From: an uncultured Oscillospiraceae bacterium
GTDB taxonomy: Bacteria > Bacillota > Clostridia > Oscillospirales > Oscillospiraceae
Direction of reading: 5' to 3'
Length of the DNA stretch: 64,000 nt
NCBI GenBank assembly: GCA_947630375.1
Contig: CANRHH010000005.1
Span: 1-64,000 of the forward strand
The position numbers and the translations under genes were made by a program. The notes below the pieces were generated by a model. It was not told the origin of the DNA. It made no database searches and saw nothing but the letters and a program-made list of their open reading frames with translations. Positions 1 to 8,067 of this stretch are shown here, piece after piece; position 1 is the first letter of the stretch, and each line of letters begins with the position of its first letter.

Positions 1-727
1 CGTGCTCATACTCGAACTTGGGCTTGCCCACCTCGGCCACCATCTGGTCGATCAGGTCCAGCACGGGCTGGAGGTGCTCGTGGGCCTGGACGATGCCCTC
101 ATACATCACGTCGTCGGGCACCTGGTCCGCCTCAGACTCGATCATGACGATCTTCTTGTGGGTGGCGGCCACGGTGGTGGTCATGCGGTTCGTCTCCCGC
201 TCGGCCTTGGTGGGGTTGAAGAGGTACTTCTCCCCGTCCCAGCCCAGCACGATGCCGGCGATGGGCCCGTTAAAGGGCACGTCGGAGATGGAGACGGCGG
301 CGGAGGCGCCGATCATGGCGGTGATCTCCGGGGAGCAGTCCCGGTCCACAGAGAGGACCTCGCAGGCGATGATCACATCATTGCGCAGGTCGGAGGGGAA
401 CAGGGGGCGCATGGGGCGGTCGATCAGACGGCCGGCCAGGACGGCGGGCAGGCTGGGGCGGCCCTCACGGCGCATGAAGCTGCCGGGGATGCGGCCCACG
501 GCGTAGAGCTTCTCGTTGAAATCCACGGCGAGGGGGAAATAATCGATGCCGTCCTTGGGGCGGGCGGAGGCGGTGCAGGTGACCAGCACGGTGGTCTCGC
601 CGTACTTCACCAGCACGGCGGCGTTGCACAGCTCTGCCAGCTTGCCCACTTCCAGGCTCAGGGGGCGGCCCTCGTACATCATCTCATACTTTCTGTAGTT
701 GGGGAACTGCTTGTTGGTGATTATCAT
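1..727 (-). CDS. pnp: polyribonucleotide nucleotidyltransferase, N-terminal part (cut by window edge)
   Basis: PNPase degrades RNA 3' to 5' by phosphorolysis in the cytoplasm. The reading frame is open from an ATG at 727 to the left edge, so only about 242 N-terminal residues are present. The first RNase PH-like domain is recognisable: GETTVLVTCTAS, the YFPLAVDFNEKLYAVGRIPG region, RPMRPLFP and NGPIAGI all match the family. The start is chosen because GGAG lies 7 nt upstream. It follows rpsO in the same direction, the classic bacterial rpsO-pnp order, with a stem-loop in the 161-nt gap. Identity is close to certain; the C-terminal KH/S1 domains lie outside the window. Confidence 0.96.
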   Translation of the reverse strand, partial: MIITNKQFPNYRKYEMMYEGRPLSLEVGKLAELCNAAVLVKYGETTVLVTCTASARPKDGIDYFPLAVDFNEKLYAVGRIPGSFMRREGRPSLPAVLAGRLIDRPMRPLFPSDLRNDVIIACEVLSVDRDCSPEITAMIGASAAVSISDVPFNGPIAGIVLGWDGEKYLFNPTKAERETNRMTTTVAATHKKIVMIESEADQVPDDVMYEGIVQAHEHLQPVLDLIDQMVAEVGKPKFEYEH

Positions 728-817
728 ATGTTTTCTCCTTCTTTTATACGCATCGCTGCCGGGGCAGCGCAGATTGGACCGGGAAAAGAAGCGGCAGGTT
801 TTCGCGTGATCATAATA

Positions 818-848
818 CAGGGGGGACAGTATTCACTTGTCCCCCCTG
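818..848 (-). other. stem-loop between rpsO and pnp
   Basis: A perfect 11-bp stem (818-828 with 838-848, core CAGGGGGGACA) closes a 9-nt loop in the rpsO-pnp gap. No clear U-tract follows it on the minus strand, so it is a weak terminator candidate. In other bacteria this gap carries an RNase III processing site that controls pnp; that role here is inference. Confidence 0.55.
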
Positions 849-888
849 CAAAAACCTTCATACCCTTCAGAATGCCGGGGGCAAGTTT

Positions 889-1155
889 TTACTTGCGGAT
901 GCCCAGCTTTGCGATGACGGCGCGGTAACGCTCAATGTCCTTCTTGGCCAGATAGTCCAGCAGACGGCGGCGCTTGCCGACCATCTTGTACATGCCCAGA
1001 CGGCTGTGGTCGTCGTTGGGATGCTGCTTCAGGTGCTCGGTCAGCTCCCGGATGCGCTGGGTGAGAATGGCGATCTGGACCTCGGGAGAACCGGTGTCTC
1101 CCTCGTGGGTGGCGTTGTCGGCGATAACTTTGGTTTTGACTTCTTTGGTGATCAT
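889..1155 (-). CDS. rpsO: 30S ribosomal protein S15
   Basis: S15 binds 16S rRNA early in assembly of the small-subunit platform. The 88-residue product has the normal family length and signature: [19 protein letters not shown], the [20 protein letters not shown] core and a C-terminal [12 protein letters not shown]. The ATG at 1155 is the conserved N-terminus (MITKEVKTK). It has its own promoter (about 1269-1297) and a leader of about 107 nt, the usual place for S15 autoregulation, and it precedes pnp. Confidence 0.97.
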   Translation of the reverse strand: MITKEVKTKVIADNATHEGDTGSPEVQIAILTQRIRELTEHLKQHPNDDHSRLGMYKMVGKRRRLLDYLAKKDIERYRAVIAKLGIRK

Positions 1156-1268
1156 TGGAATATTACCCCTTTCTTACGGATTCTATACCCTGTGTCCAAG
1201 CGCTGGGCGGAAAGGATACCGCATGGCGGCATGACCCCGGCGCTGAGAGCACGGGCGCGTTCTTTGGT

Positions 1269-1297
1269 ATGGTAACATTGAACGGCGCTAAAGTCAA
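1269..1297 (-). promoter_or_regulatory. sigma-A promoter of rpsO
   Basis: On the minus strand TTGACT (-35) and TACCAT (-10) are separated by 17 nt, in the gap between typA and rpsO. This gives a leader of about 107 nt before the rpsO ATG. Confidence 0.6.
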
Positions 1298-1349
1298 GAC
1301 ATAAATGTAAATTTCGAGAATTTCAGGGCTTTTTCCCCGCGGGGCGGGA

Positions 1350-3179
1350 TCACTGGGCGCTTCGGCCGCGCATGACGGCCTTCATGCGCTGGCTGTGGTC
1401 CAGGATGCTCTTGCGCAGGCGCAGGCTCTTGGGCGTGACCTCCAGCAGCTCGTCGTCCGCCAGGAACTCCAGGCACTGCTCCAGGCTCAGCTGCCGGGGC
1501 GGCACCAGGCGCAGCGCCTCGTCGGACCCGGCGGCCCGGGTGTTGGTCAGGTGCTTGGTGCGGCACACGTTCACCGGCACATCGTCGGACTTGCTGCACA
1601 CGCCGACCACCATGCCCGCGTAGACCTTGGTGCCGGGCGTGATGAACATGGCGCCCCGCTCCTGGGCGTTCCAAATGCCGTAGGCCACCGCCTCCCCGGT
1701 CTCAAAGGAGATCAGAGAGCCGGAGCTGCGCCGGGCGATCTCCCCCTTGAAGGGCTCGTACCGGTCAAAGACCGAGGCCAGAACGCCCTCGCCCTTGGTG
1801 TCGGTCAGAAACTCGCTCCGGTAGCCGAAGAGCCCCCGGGAGGGGACCAGGTACTCCAGCCGCATCCGGCTGCCCACCGGGGTCATCTCCACGAACTCCC
1901 CCTTCCGGGCGCCTAACTTCTCCATGACAGAGCCCATATAGTCCTGGGGCACGTCGATGACCACCCGCTCCACCGGCTCGCAGCGCCTGCCGTCGATCTC
2001 CTGGTACAGGACCCGGGGCGGGGTCACCTGGAACTCATAGCCCTCCCGGCGCATAGTCTCGATGAGGATGGACAGGCTCATCTCCCCCCGGCCGGCCACG
2101 TTGAAGCTGTCCGTGCTGTTGGGCACGTCGCTGACCTTCAGGGACACGTCTTTCAGTGTCTCCCGCATGAGCCGCTCCCGGATCTGGCGGGAGGTGACGA
2201 ATTTGCCCTCCCGGCCGGCAAAGGGGCTGTCGTTGACGGTAAAGGTCATGGCCATGGTGGGCGCGCCGATCTTCACGAAGGGCAGAGGCTCGGCAAAGCC
2301 CCGCTCACAGATGGTGTCCCCGATGGTGACCTCGCCGATGCCGCTCATGGCGATGATGTTGCCCGCCCCGGCCTCGGGCACCGGGATCCGCTCCAGGCCC
2401 TCGAACTGGTACAGGGACACGGCCTTGGCCTTCAAAGTGGGGGCGTCGGGGTCGTGGTAGTTGCAGACCTCGATCTCCTGGTTCTGTTTGACCGTCCCCC
2501 GCTCGATGCGGCCGATGGCGATCCGGCCCACATACTCGTTGTAGTCGATGCTGCTGACCAGCATCTGGAAGGGGGCCTCGGTGTCCATCCCCGGCTCGGG
2601 GATATACTCTAAGATCGTCTCAAACAGGGGCTTGAGATCGGTGCCCACCACGTCGGGGGAATAGCTGGCGGTGCCCTGGCGGCCGGAGCAGAACAGCATG
2701 GGGGAATCCAGCTGCTCGTCGGTGGCGTTCAGGTCCATCAGCAGCTCCAGCACCTCGTCCACCACCTCGTGGACCCGCTGGTCCGGCCGGTCGATCTTAT
2801 TGACCACCACGATCACCCGGTGCCCCAGGGCCAGGGCATGGCTCAGCACGAAGCGGGTCTGGGGCATGGGGCCCTCCGCCGCGTCCACCAGCAGAATGAC
2901 GCCGTTGACCATCTTCAGGATCCGCTCCACCTCGCCGCCGAAGTCGGCGTGGCCCGGGGTGTCCACGATGTTGATCTTGGTGTCCTTGTACCAGACGGCG
3001 GTGTTCTTGGCCAGGATGGTGATGCCCCGCTCCCGCTCCAGGTCGTTGGAGTCCATGACCCGCTCCACGATCTCCTGGTTGGCCCGGTACACGCCGGACT
3101 GGCGCAGCATCTCGTCCACTAAGGTGGTCTTGCCGTGGTCCACGTGGGCGATGATGGCGATATTTCTCAGTTTATCCAT
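1350..3179 (-). CDS. typA: translational GTPase TypA/BipA
   Basis: TypA is a ribosome-associated GTPase of the EF-G family linked to 50S assembly and stress adaptation. The 609-residue protein opens with the G1 loop AHVDHGKTTL, then RGITILAKN, the G3 motif DTPGHADFGGEVER and NKIDRP (G4). The C-terminal half has GRGEMSLSILIETMRREGYE and the TypA-specific SRGLFGYRSEFLTDT. An in-frame upstream start at 3215 is possible, but ATG 3179 gives the family N-terminus (MDKLRNIAI) and has GGAG about 7 nt upstream. Its own promoter lies at 3246-3274. Confidence 0.97.
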   Translation of the reverse strand: MDKLRNIAIIAHVDHGKTTLVDEMLRQSGVYRANQEIVERVMDSNDLERERGITILAKNTAVWYKDTKINIVDTPGHADFGGEVERILKMVNGVILLVDAAEGPMPQTRFVLSHALALGHRVIVVVNKIDRPDQRVHEVVDEVLELLMDLNATDEQLDSPMLFCSGRQGTASYSPDVVGTDLKPLFETILEYIPEPGMDTEAPFQMLVSSIDYNEYVGRIAIGRIERGTVKQNQEIEVCNYHDPDAPTLKAKAVSLYQFEGLERIPVPEAGAGNIIAMSGIGEVTIGDTICERGFAEPLPFVKIGAPTMAMTFTVNDSPFAGREGKFVTSRQIRERLMRETLKDVSLKVSDVPNSTDSFNVAGRGEMSLSILIETMRREGYEFQVTPPRVLYQEIDGRRCEPVERVVIDVPQDYMGSVMEKLGARKGEFVEMTPVGSRMRLEYLVPSRGLFGYRSEFLTDTKGEGVLASVFDRYEPFKGEIARRSSGSLISFETGEAVAYGIWNAQERGAMFITPGTKVYAGMVVGVCSKSDDVPVNVCRTKHLTNTRAAGSDEALRLVPPRQLSLEQCLEFLADDELLEVTPKSLRLRKSILDHSQRMKAVMRGRSAQ

Positions 3180-3245
3180 AGCAATCTCCGTTCTGCCGCC
3201 GGCCCGGCGGCCCATCCAACCGATGTAGATTCAACACAAGTGGAA

Positions 3246-3274
3246 ATTGTAACACCGGCGGCGGAAAAATGCAA
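3246..3274 (-). promoter_or_regulatory. sigma-A promoter of typA
   Basis: Minus-strand TTGCAT, 17-nt spacer, TACAAT, ending about 67 nt upstream of the typA ATG. Confidence 0.6.
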
Positions 3275-3336
3275 ATCGTTTTTTGCGCTTTTGCCCTGAA
3301 AAGAAAATTTTCAGAACAAAAGGTGCCCCGGCGGGC

Positions 3337-3365
3337 AAAAACCCGCCCGGCTTGCGCCGGGCGGG
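3337..3365 (-). terminator. intrinsic terminator of the LysM-repeat gene
   Basis: A perfect 10-bp GC stem (3342-3351 with 3356-3365) with a 4-nt loop is followed on the minus strand by five T residues. It lies 25 nt after the stop of the LysM-repeat gene. Confidence 0.85.
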
Positions 3366-3390
3366 CTCTGGGTTATTGGGTTTACGGGGA

Positions 3391-6171
3391 TCAGGTCTTT
3401 TCCTTGAAGGACACAGTCACGGTGACGGGGGCCTCTCCCTTCGCGGGCATGTTGAAGGTGACGGAGTTGGTGTTGCCGCTGGAGACATAGGGGTCTTTCA
3501 CGCCGCTCACAACGACCTTATCGATCACCCCGCCCTGGTCGGCCATCAGACCGGAGATGGTCACCTTGTCGTCGGTCTTGACCGCTATCTCCTCGCCGCC
3601 AGTACCTTCGACCTTCTTGGCTTCGTCGCTGCCCACCTTCACGTTGAAGGCATCGGAGGAAGCATTCCCCTTGAAGCTCGCCGTGTAGAAGAGCGGCCCG
3701 AAGGTGACGGTGATGATCACGTCCTCGGCAGGCATCTTGAAATTCCAGTTGTCGTCTCTCACCACGTCCTTGCCGCTGGCGGTCTTAAACTCCGTCTTGA
3801 TCACGCCATAGCCGGCCTTCTGGTCGACCGCGCCGATGACGATCTGCTGCCCAACGGTTGCCTTGACAGTGCCGCTGTTGCTGGCCTTGACCGCGTCATT
3901 CCCGCCCACCTTGACGGTGTACCCGCCGCCGGTGCCCGCGATGTTGGTGGTGATGGTCAGAGGCTTGGCGTCGCAGGCTACCTCCACGGTCACATTGTAA
4001 GCAGGCATGTTGAAGGTGGCGCTGCGGCCGTCGCTGTTGATCTGGACCAGGACGTCGATGGCAGTCTCGCCCTGGGTCTTCTTCAGCATGACGCTGCTGA
4101 TCTTGTAGCCGTCCTTCCAGGGCTTGTCGTTGAGGGTGATCGTGACGGTAGCGCCCAGGTTGGCGCCGATCTCCGCGCCGCCGCTCGTGGCAGCGACGGT
4201 GTTGCCGCCCACGGTGACGTTATAGTCGTTGCCGGTGCCGTACAGCTTGGCCGTGACCTTGTAGGGACTGGTGGTGAAGGTGACCTTCACGGTGACGTTG
4301 CTGGCCGGCATGGTGAAGCTCCACGCGTCGTCGCTGCCCGTAAGATTCGGCACGATGGAGCCGTCCGCCTGGGTGACGACCACGGTATCCACCTTATAGC
4401 CATCGTTGTGCGTGATCGCCAGGGAGACCTTGTCGCCGGAGTTGGCGCTGACCACGCTCTGGCCGTTCCGGGCCTGGGCCGTGGCCTTGGTCTGACTCTC
4501 ACCGGAATCCTTGACGGTGACCGTGTAGCCGCCGTTGGCGCCCACGTTGGTGGTGATGGAGTAAGACCGGTTGTCAAAGCTGACGGTGATGGTCACGGCA
4601 TAGCGGGGCATCACAAAGCTGTAGACGCCGCTGCTCTCGGTGACCGGGACGGTGACCCCGTTATCGGTGCCGACGACCTTCACGCCGCTCACAGAGTAGC
4701 CGGCTTTCGGCACGGGATTGATCTTGATGGTGTCGCCGGACAGGGCCTTGGTGACCGTGCTGCCGTTGCGGGTGACGGTATAGGTGCCGCCATTCGCGTC
4801 AGCGTTATCCTTGTCCACTGCGGTGATGGCATACTCAGCCATGCGCTTGAAGCTGACCTTGACCAGCACATTGCCCTCGGGCATCACGAAGCTGTCGTTG
4901 GCGTCGGCGCTGTAGGTCTTGCCGTTGTACACATAGGTGATCTTGTCGATCTCATAGTTGGCCGCCGGGGTGGCCACGATCTGCACGGTCTGGCCCGCCA
5001 TGGCCTTGTCCACCGCCTTGCCGTTGACATGGGTGGCGAAGGTGCCGTTGGTGGTCCCATCCCGGGAGATGGTGTACTGGGTGGAGGCCACGAAGTTGAC
5101 CGATACCGTCACGTTGGACTCGGGCATCTTAAAGGTGGCGTCGTTGCCGTTGTAGGTGACCGCTATGGAGCTGCCGTCGCTGTCGTTGCGCACGGAGACG
5201 CTGCCCAGCGCGTAGTTGGTCTTGGGCGAGACACGCACGGTGATGGTGGTGCCGGCCGTGGCGGACAGAGAGGAGATGGCATAGCTGCCGTAGTTGCTGT
5301 TCACCGAGTTCTTGTTGACGGTGTACTTGGTGCCGCTGCTGGTATTTCCGCTGTCCCCGGTGTTGCCGGTGCTGCCGCCGGGCGTGGTGGTGCCGCCTGC
5401 CTGGCCGTTGGTGATCACAGAGGGCACAGGCACCAGCAGGGTCTGGCCCACCTGGATGGCGTTCAGGTTGGTGCGGTTGTTCAGGGCCTGCATCAGGGAC
5501 ATGACGCTGGCATAAGCGACGCCATAGCTGTTGCAGACGCCGATGGCCGTATCACCCCGCACGACCCTGTGGGCAATGACCCGGATGCAGTTGCCGGAGG
5601 AGGGCAGAGAGGCGCAGGGCAGAAGCAGGGTCTTGCCCACGGCGATCCGGTTCCAGCTCTTGATATTGTTGAGCTTCATGATCCGGTCCGCGTTGCTGGC
5701 GAAGTCCACCCCGTACCGGTTGCACAGAGCGCCCACCGTGTCGCCGGAGACCATCACATGGTAGATCAGGTACTCCTGCACGTAATCCCCGTCCAGCAGG
5801 GTGCCGTTGGCGACGCCGCCGGTGCTGCCGGTGGTAGTCCCGCCGGTGCTGCCGGCAGAGGTGCTGCCGGTGCTGCTGCCGGAAGAGCTGCCGGGCAGAT
5901 CATTGAGGCTGGGAGTGGTGCCCGCCGCGGGCAGGGTCAGCACTTTGCCAACAGGGAGCTTGGTAAAGTCCGTGATGTTGTTGGCGCGCTTGATCCACTC
6001 CATATTCGCATAGAAGTTGATCCCATTCGCCTGGCATACCTTCAAAACGGTGTCGCCCGCTTTGAGGGTATAGGTGATGGTGTCCGCCGCAGACGCGGTG
6101 ATGGTCAGGCATGGGATCATGGCCAGAACCATGCACAGGGTCAGCAGCACGCTGATAAACCGTTTCTTCAT
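3391..6171 (-). CDS. secreted protein with three LysM domains and seven FxMP-type repeats
   Basis: The 926-residue product begins with a clear signal peptide (MKKRFISVLLTL..., cleavage near ASAAD). Three LysM peptidoglycan-binding domains follow at roughly 31-75, 125-180 and 190-240, each with GDT and ending in VGK/VGQTL-LP. Ser/Gly/Thr-rich linkers separate them. From about residue 290 to the end there are seven repeats of 80-100 residues, each closing with F-x-MP-x3-V-x-V-x-V-x-F, like the divergent bacterial surface repeats of the InlB B-repeat type. No catalytic domain, LPxTG motif or C-terminal membrane segment is seen, so wall attachment is probably through LysM. ATG 6171 is preferred over the upstream frame because AGGAGG precedes it. 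The precise role (adhesin or wall scaffold) is unknown. Confidence 0.85.
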   Translation of the reverse strand: MKKRFISVLLTLCMVLAMIPCLTITASAADTITYTLKAGDTVLKVCQANGINFYANMEWIKRANNITDFTKLPVGKVLTLPAAGTTPSLNDLPGSSSGSSTGSTSAGSTGGTTTGSTGGVANGTLLDGDYVQEYLIYHVMVSGDTVGALCNRYGVDFASNADRIMKLNNIKSWNRIAVGKTLLLPCASLPSSGNCIRVIAHRVVRGDTAIGVCNSYGVAYASVMSLMQALNNRTNLNAIQVGQTLLVPVPSVITNGQAGGTTTPGGSTGNTGDSGNTSSGTKYTVNKNSVNSNYGSYAISSLSATAGTTITVRVSPKTNYALGSVSVRNDSDGSSIAVTYNGNDATFKMPESNVTVSVNFVASTQYTISRDGTTNGTFATHVNGKAVDKAMAGQTVQIVATPAANYEIDKITYVYNGKTYSADANDSFVMPEGNVLVKVSFKRMAEYAITAVDKDNADANGGTYTVTRNGSTVTKALSGDTIKINPVPKAGYSVSGVKVVGTDNGVTVPVTESSGVYSFVMPRYAVTITVSFDNRSYSITTNVGANGGYTVTVKDSGESQTKATAQARNGQSVVSANSGDKVSLAITHNDGYKVDTVVVTQADGSIVPNLTGSDDAWSFTMPASNVTVKVTFTTSPYKVTAKLYGTGNDYNVTVGGNTVAATSGGAEIGANLGATVTITLNDKPWKDGYKISSVMLKKTQGETAIDVLVQINSDGRSATFNMPAYNVTVEVACDAKPLTITTNIAGTGGGYTVKVGGNDAVKASNSGTVKATVGQQIVIGAVDQKAGYGVIKTEFKTASGKDVVRDDNWNFKMPAEDVIITVTFGPLFYTASFKGNASSDAFNVKVGSDEAKKVEGTGGEEIAVKTDDKVTISGLMADQGGVIDKVVVSGVKDPYVSSGNTNSVTFNMPAKGEAPVTVTVSFKEKT

Positions 6172-6263
6172 AATGGATGGTCCTCCTAACCGGCTCCTCC
6201 GAGCCGTAAACTTCACAATGCTTCCACTGCCGCCTTTCTCGCGTTTTCTTTGGCGATAGAAAT

Positions 6264-6292
6264 ATTATAACGCGGGAAAAACGCAGTGTCCA
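6264..6292 (-). promoter_or_regulatory. sigma-A promoter of the LysM-repeat gene
   Basis: Minus-strand TGGACA, 17-nt spacer, TATAAT, giving a leader of about 85 nt. The rest of 6293-6478 is AT-rich and shows no gene or further structure that I can support. Confidence 0.65.
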
Positions 6293-6478
6293 TAAAAGGG
6301 CGTCGAACTTAAGAATAATTAAGATTTTTCCGCCACCTCTACAGGTGAAAACATCGCGGCTATAATTCGATTACAATATTACAACAAGAAGAAACAAAAT
6401 GCAAGCCCTAAGATGAAAAAAATTACAAAAAAATTTCGTAAATTTTTGAGGCGCTCTGAAAAAAGGCCCTCGCCGGGT

Positions 6479-6508
6479 AAAAATTCCCCCGGCGCGGAGC
6501 GCCGGGGG
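6479..6508 (-). terminator. intrinsic terminator of the LRR operon
   Basis: A 10-bp GC-rich stem (6486-6495 with 6499-6508, 3-nt loop) is followed by a T-rich tract on the minus strand, directly after the last LRR gene. Confidence 0.85.
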
Positions 6509-6515
6509 GTCTTTT

Positions 6516-8048
6516 TTACCAGCAGAGCGGGTCGTTCCAGGAGAAGGAATAGCTGGACAGGGCATAGTCGCCGAACTGGCGGCGGAGCAGGGCGTACCGG
6601 GGGGTGAAGCCGCCGGTCCGTTCATAGCGCCAGCCGCCCTCGGTGGGGTCCTCGGTGGTGGTGTTGATCACGCAGTCCGGGGCCAGCTCCTGCATGTGTT
6701 GGATCTGTTCCTTGGGCACCGGGTCCAGCCCGCCGATCCAGAGCCGCTCCAGCTGGGTCAGGCCGTAAAGAGGGCTGATGTCCGTCAGCTGGAACAGGTA
6801 ACAGATGTTCAGGTGCTTGAGCTCCTTGAGCCCCGCCAAAGGGGTCAGATCCGAGAGCTCGGTGGTCTGGATCTCCAGGTACTCCAGATGGGGGCAGTCC
6901 GCCAGGGGCGTGGCGTCGTCCCAGTTGTTCAGGGCCAGGATGGCCACCCGCAGCTCCGGCATGGAGGAGACAAAGGAGATATCGTCGATCAGCATGTTGT
7001 GCCCCAGGTCCAGATACCGCACTTGGGTGCAGCAGCTCAAAGCGTCCCCGTCCCGGGCGTCTATATTCCCGCCCCGGGTGGGCATGGAGGCCAGGATCCT
7101 TTTCACATCCGTGCGCACGCTGTAATTGTCCCCGAACCAGACCCGCCAGATCACCTCTGTCTGGGGCAGCGCGTCCCGGATCTCCCGCATCCGGCTGTTG
7201 GACAGGCCGCAGGAGTCCATATCCAGCCGCTCCAGCCTGGGCATACAGGCCGCGGCCTGCAGGACGCTGTCCCCCTCGTCGTCCACCGGCACATGGCTCA
7301 GGTCCATCTCCGTGTCCGTCAGGGTGAAGTCCCGGCCGAACAGCCGGAAAGCATAGTGAAATTCCGCCCAGGGGCAGGCCGCCTCCAGGGCGGCGACCGC
7401 CTCCCAGGAGAAGGGCGCCGGGTCCCGGTCGCTGCCCAGCTCCACCGTCTCCAAACGGGTCATCAGCGGCAGATAGCGCAGCGCCTCCCTTAAATCCGCC
7501 CGCCCCTGCCCGGTCAGGTCCAGGGCGCTGTCCCCGGAGGAGAGGTCCCGGCCGAAGAGCGTAAAGCGATAATCAAATTCCGTCTCCGGGTAGGCCTGCT
7601 GAAAGGCCAGCGCCTGCTCCGGCTCTATGCCCTGCCCGGCCTCCCCTAAGTCCACCCGCTCCAGGGCGGGCAGATAGGCCAGCAGCGGCAGGGCCTGGGC
7701 CGCCTGCTCCAAGTCCAGGGCGCTCAGGTCCAGCTCCGTGTCCCCGGAAGCGGCGGTGAGCCCCCCGGGCAGGGCCACGGTATAGGTCAGCTGGACCTCG
7801 GGATGGGCCTGGGCCCAGGCAAGCATCTCCCCATAGCAGATGCTGCCGCTCAGATCCGCCCGGCGCAGGGCCGGGAAGCGGTCCAGCATGGGCAGCTGCT
7901 CCGCGGAGAGGACGGCCCGCACAGCGGCCGCGTCCTCCCGCCGGTTCCCGCCCGGCAGGGCCACCATCGGCTCCCCGGCGGCCCTCAGCAGGCCGCAGAG
8001 CAGCAGGGCCAGCAGCAGGACCGGGATCTGTTTTCGAAACCTGCCCAC
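6516..8048 (-). CDS. exported leucine-rich-repeat protein, paralogue 4 of 4
   Basis: The 510-residue product starts at GTG 8048, 8-9 nt after AGGAGG; no ATG fits. The N-terminus is a hydrophobic export signal (PVLLLALLLCGLL) without an ideal lipobox. The N-terminal half carries two or three copies of a roughly 90-residue unit (AQALPLLAYLPALERVDLG). The second half has irregular leucine-rich repeats (YLDLGHN, LEYLEIQTTELSDLTPLAGL, LKHLNI, LERLWIGG). It ends with the family tail PRYALLRRQF and WNDPL. It is the last gene of a four-gene tandem paralogue operon, 19 nt after its neighbour. LRRs usually bind proteins; the ligand is unknown. Confidence 0.8.
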   Translation of the reverse strand: MGRFRKQIPVLLLALLLCGLLRAAGEPMVALPGGNRREDAAAVRAVLSAEQLPMLDRFPALRRADLSGSICYGEMLAWAQAHPEVQLTYTVALPGGLTAASGDTELDLSALDLEQAAQALPLLAYLPALERVDLGEAGQGIEPEQALAFQQAYPETEFDYRFTLFGRDLSSGDSALDLTGQGRADLREALRYLPLMTRLETVELGSDRDPAPFSWEAVAALEAACPWAEFHYAFRLFGRDFTLTDTEMDLSHVPVDDEGDSVLQAAACMPRLERLDMDSCGLSNSRMREIRDALPQTEVIWRVWFGDNYSVRTDVKRILASMPTRGGNIDARDGDALSCCTQVRYLDLGHNMLIDDISFVSSMPELRVAILALNNWDDATPLADCPHLEYLEIQTTELSDLTPLAGLKELKHLNICYLFQLTDISPLYGLTQLERLWIGGLDPVPKEQIQHMQELAPDCVINTTTEDPTEGGWRYERTGGFTPRYALLRRQFGDYALSSYSFSWNDPLCW

Positions 8049-8067
8049 AGGCGTCGCCTCCTTGTAC

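Noticed and set aside
3391..6171. CRISPR-like array suggested by repeated segments
   Set aside because: The repeats are protein-level, 80-100 codons long and divergent in DNA; no short identical repeats with regular spacers are present anywhere in the window.
3283..6189. 968-residue plus-strand ORF opposite the LysM-repeat gene
   Set aside because: Codon-shadow composition (Gly, Asp, His, Val rich), no family match and no ribosome-binding site. The minus strand has a signal peptide and real domains.
6413..6607. Small basic plus-strand ORF (MKKITKKFRKFL...) in the gap after the LysM gene
   Set aside because: No Shine-Dalgarno site, and it runs through the LRR operon terminator into the antisense of an LRR gene.
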